Positions 63,976 through 64,000 of a stretch of DNA of 64,000 nucleotides are shown one piece after another. Every line of letters begins with the position of its first letter. Position 1 is the first letter of the stretch. The DNA comes from Streptomyces canus (lineage in GTDB: Bacteria; Actinomycetota; Actinomycetes; Streptomycetales; Streptomycetaceae): positions 10,445,595 to 10,509,594 of the forward strand of contig NZ_JAUSYQ010000002.1 of the NCBI RefSeq assembly GCF_030816965.1. The letters are read 5' to 3'. Both the position numbers and the translations under genes were made by a program. The notes beneath the pieces were generated by a model. That model saw only the letters and a program-made list of their open reading frames with translations. It did no database searches and was not told the origin of the DNA.

Positions 63976-63999
63976 TATGCAGCGCGCCAGCGCTGCATA
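63976..63999. repeat. telomeric hairpin e (outermost)
   Basis: TATGCAGCGC-GCCA-GCGCTGCATA, perfect, ending one base before the end of the window. Confidence 0.9.
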
Positions 64000-64000
64000 T

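Larger units (their letters stand above)
63787..64000. other. telomere-like palindrome array at the replicon end
   Basis: Six palindromic segments are packed into the last ~210 bases: 63787-63797 (TGGGA-A-TCCCA), 63848-63869 (10-bp stem), 63871-63894 (10-bp stem, CTTA loop), 63905-63924 (9-bp stem), 63925-63948 (11-bp stem), 63976-63999 (10-bp stem, GCCA loop), with an imperfect one at 63950-63974. Three stems close on CGCTTGCG, whose complement CGCAAGCG gives a GCAA loop. Dense hairpins at the very end are the hallmark of Streptomyces telomeres, but the canonical CCCGCGGAGCGGG start is absent. Whether base 64000 is the true terminus is not shown. Confidence 0.75.

Noticed and set aside
63500..64000. 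Canonical Streptomyces telomere start CCCGCGGAGCGGG
   Set aside because: Searched by eye on both strands and not found; hence the end is called telomere-like only.

Overview
The window is high-GC DNA with Streptomyces-type gene families throughout: ECF41 sigma factor, DUF5753 helix-turn-helix regulator, DUF7848, replication-relaxation protein, IS701/IS5/IS1380/ISL3/IS982 transposases, and GTG starts with 4-bp ATGA/GTGA overlaps. It reads as the terminal arm of a linear Streptomyces replicon. The last ~160 bases are a close-packed series of perfect hairpins that looks like a telomere, and the first complete gene inward from it (63438-61036, minus) is a helicase with C-terminal helicase-associated repeats, a gene type known from Streptomyces ends.

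Layout. 1-8.4 kb: a DUF2625 fragment, an IS5-type remnant, an IS701-type element with both ends, a 4-bp target duplication and a glyoxalase-fold passenger gene, then two GH43 arabinan/xylan-type hydrolases (one broken, one complete with an AbfB/CBM42 domain). 9.2-14 kb: a dctA - glycerate kinase - lysR - tartrate/malate dehydrogenase block that makes a coherent dicarboxylate (probably tartrate) to glycerate to phosphoglycerate route, with shared ATAGG half-sites. 14-31 kb: small metabolic and regulatory genes (MOSC, alpha/beta hydrolase, MmyB-like XRE regulator with an SRPBCC partner, an ECF41 sigma with its carboxymuconolactone-decarboxylase partner and a visible cognate promoter, MerR with a divergent ABM monooxygenase, a truncated histidine kinase with an intact response regulator) mixed with IS debris.

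31.8-40.1 kb is the most coherent accessory locus: alkylglycerone-phosphate-synthase-like oxidase, PlsC acyltransferase and SDR on the minus strand; on the plus strand a fatty acyl-CoA reductase/HAD fusion flanked by two paralogous ferritin-like proteins. It looks like an ether-lipid or fatty-alcohol pathway. An IS1380 remnant lies between the two arms.

40-61 kb is a transposon graveyard (IS6, IS5, IS630, IS21 istB, IS701, IS256, IS110, ISL3) with islands of intact genes: a peptidase-inhibitor-like secreted protein, an NTF2-like protein, the DUF5753 operon, a LysR/EamA pair, and an orphan peptide-binding lipoprotein. It also holds scars of chromosomal genes (paaC/paaE, comEA, an ABC ATPase). 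Many coding frames carry single-base frameshifts. Most lie in transposase relics, as expected for decay in a chromosome arm, but some otherwise healthy genes (GH43-RICIN, LLM oxidoreductase, pentapeptide protein, DUF7848) also have one, so indel errors in the assembly cannot be excluded.

No rRNA, tRNA or CRISPR array was recognised. All family names are from reading the translated sequence; no search was run.
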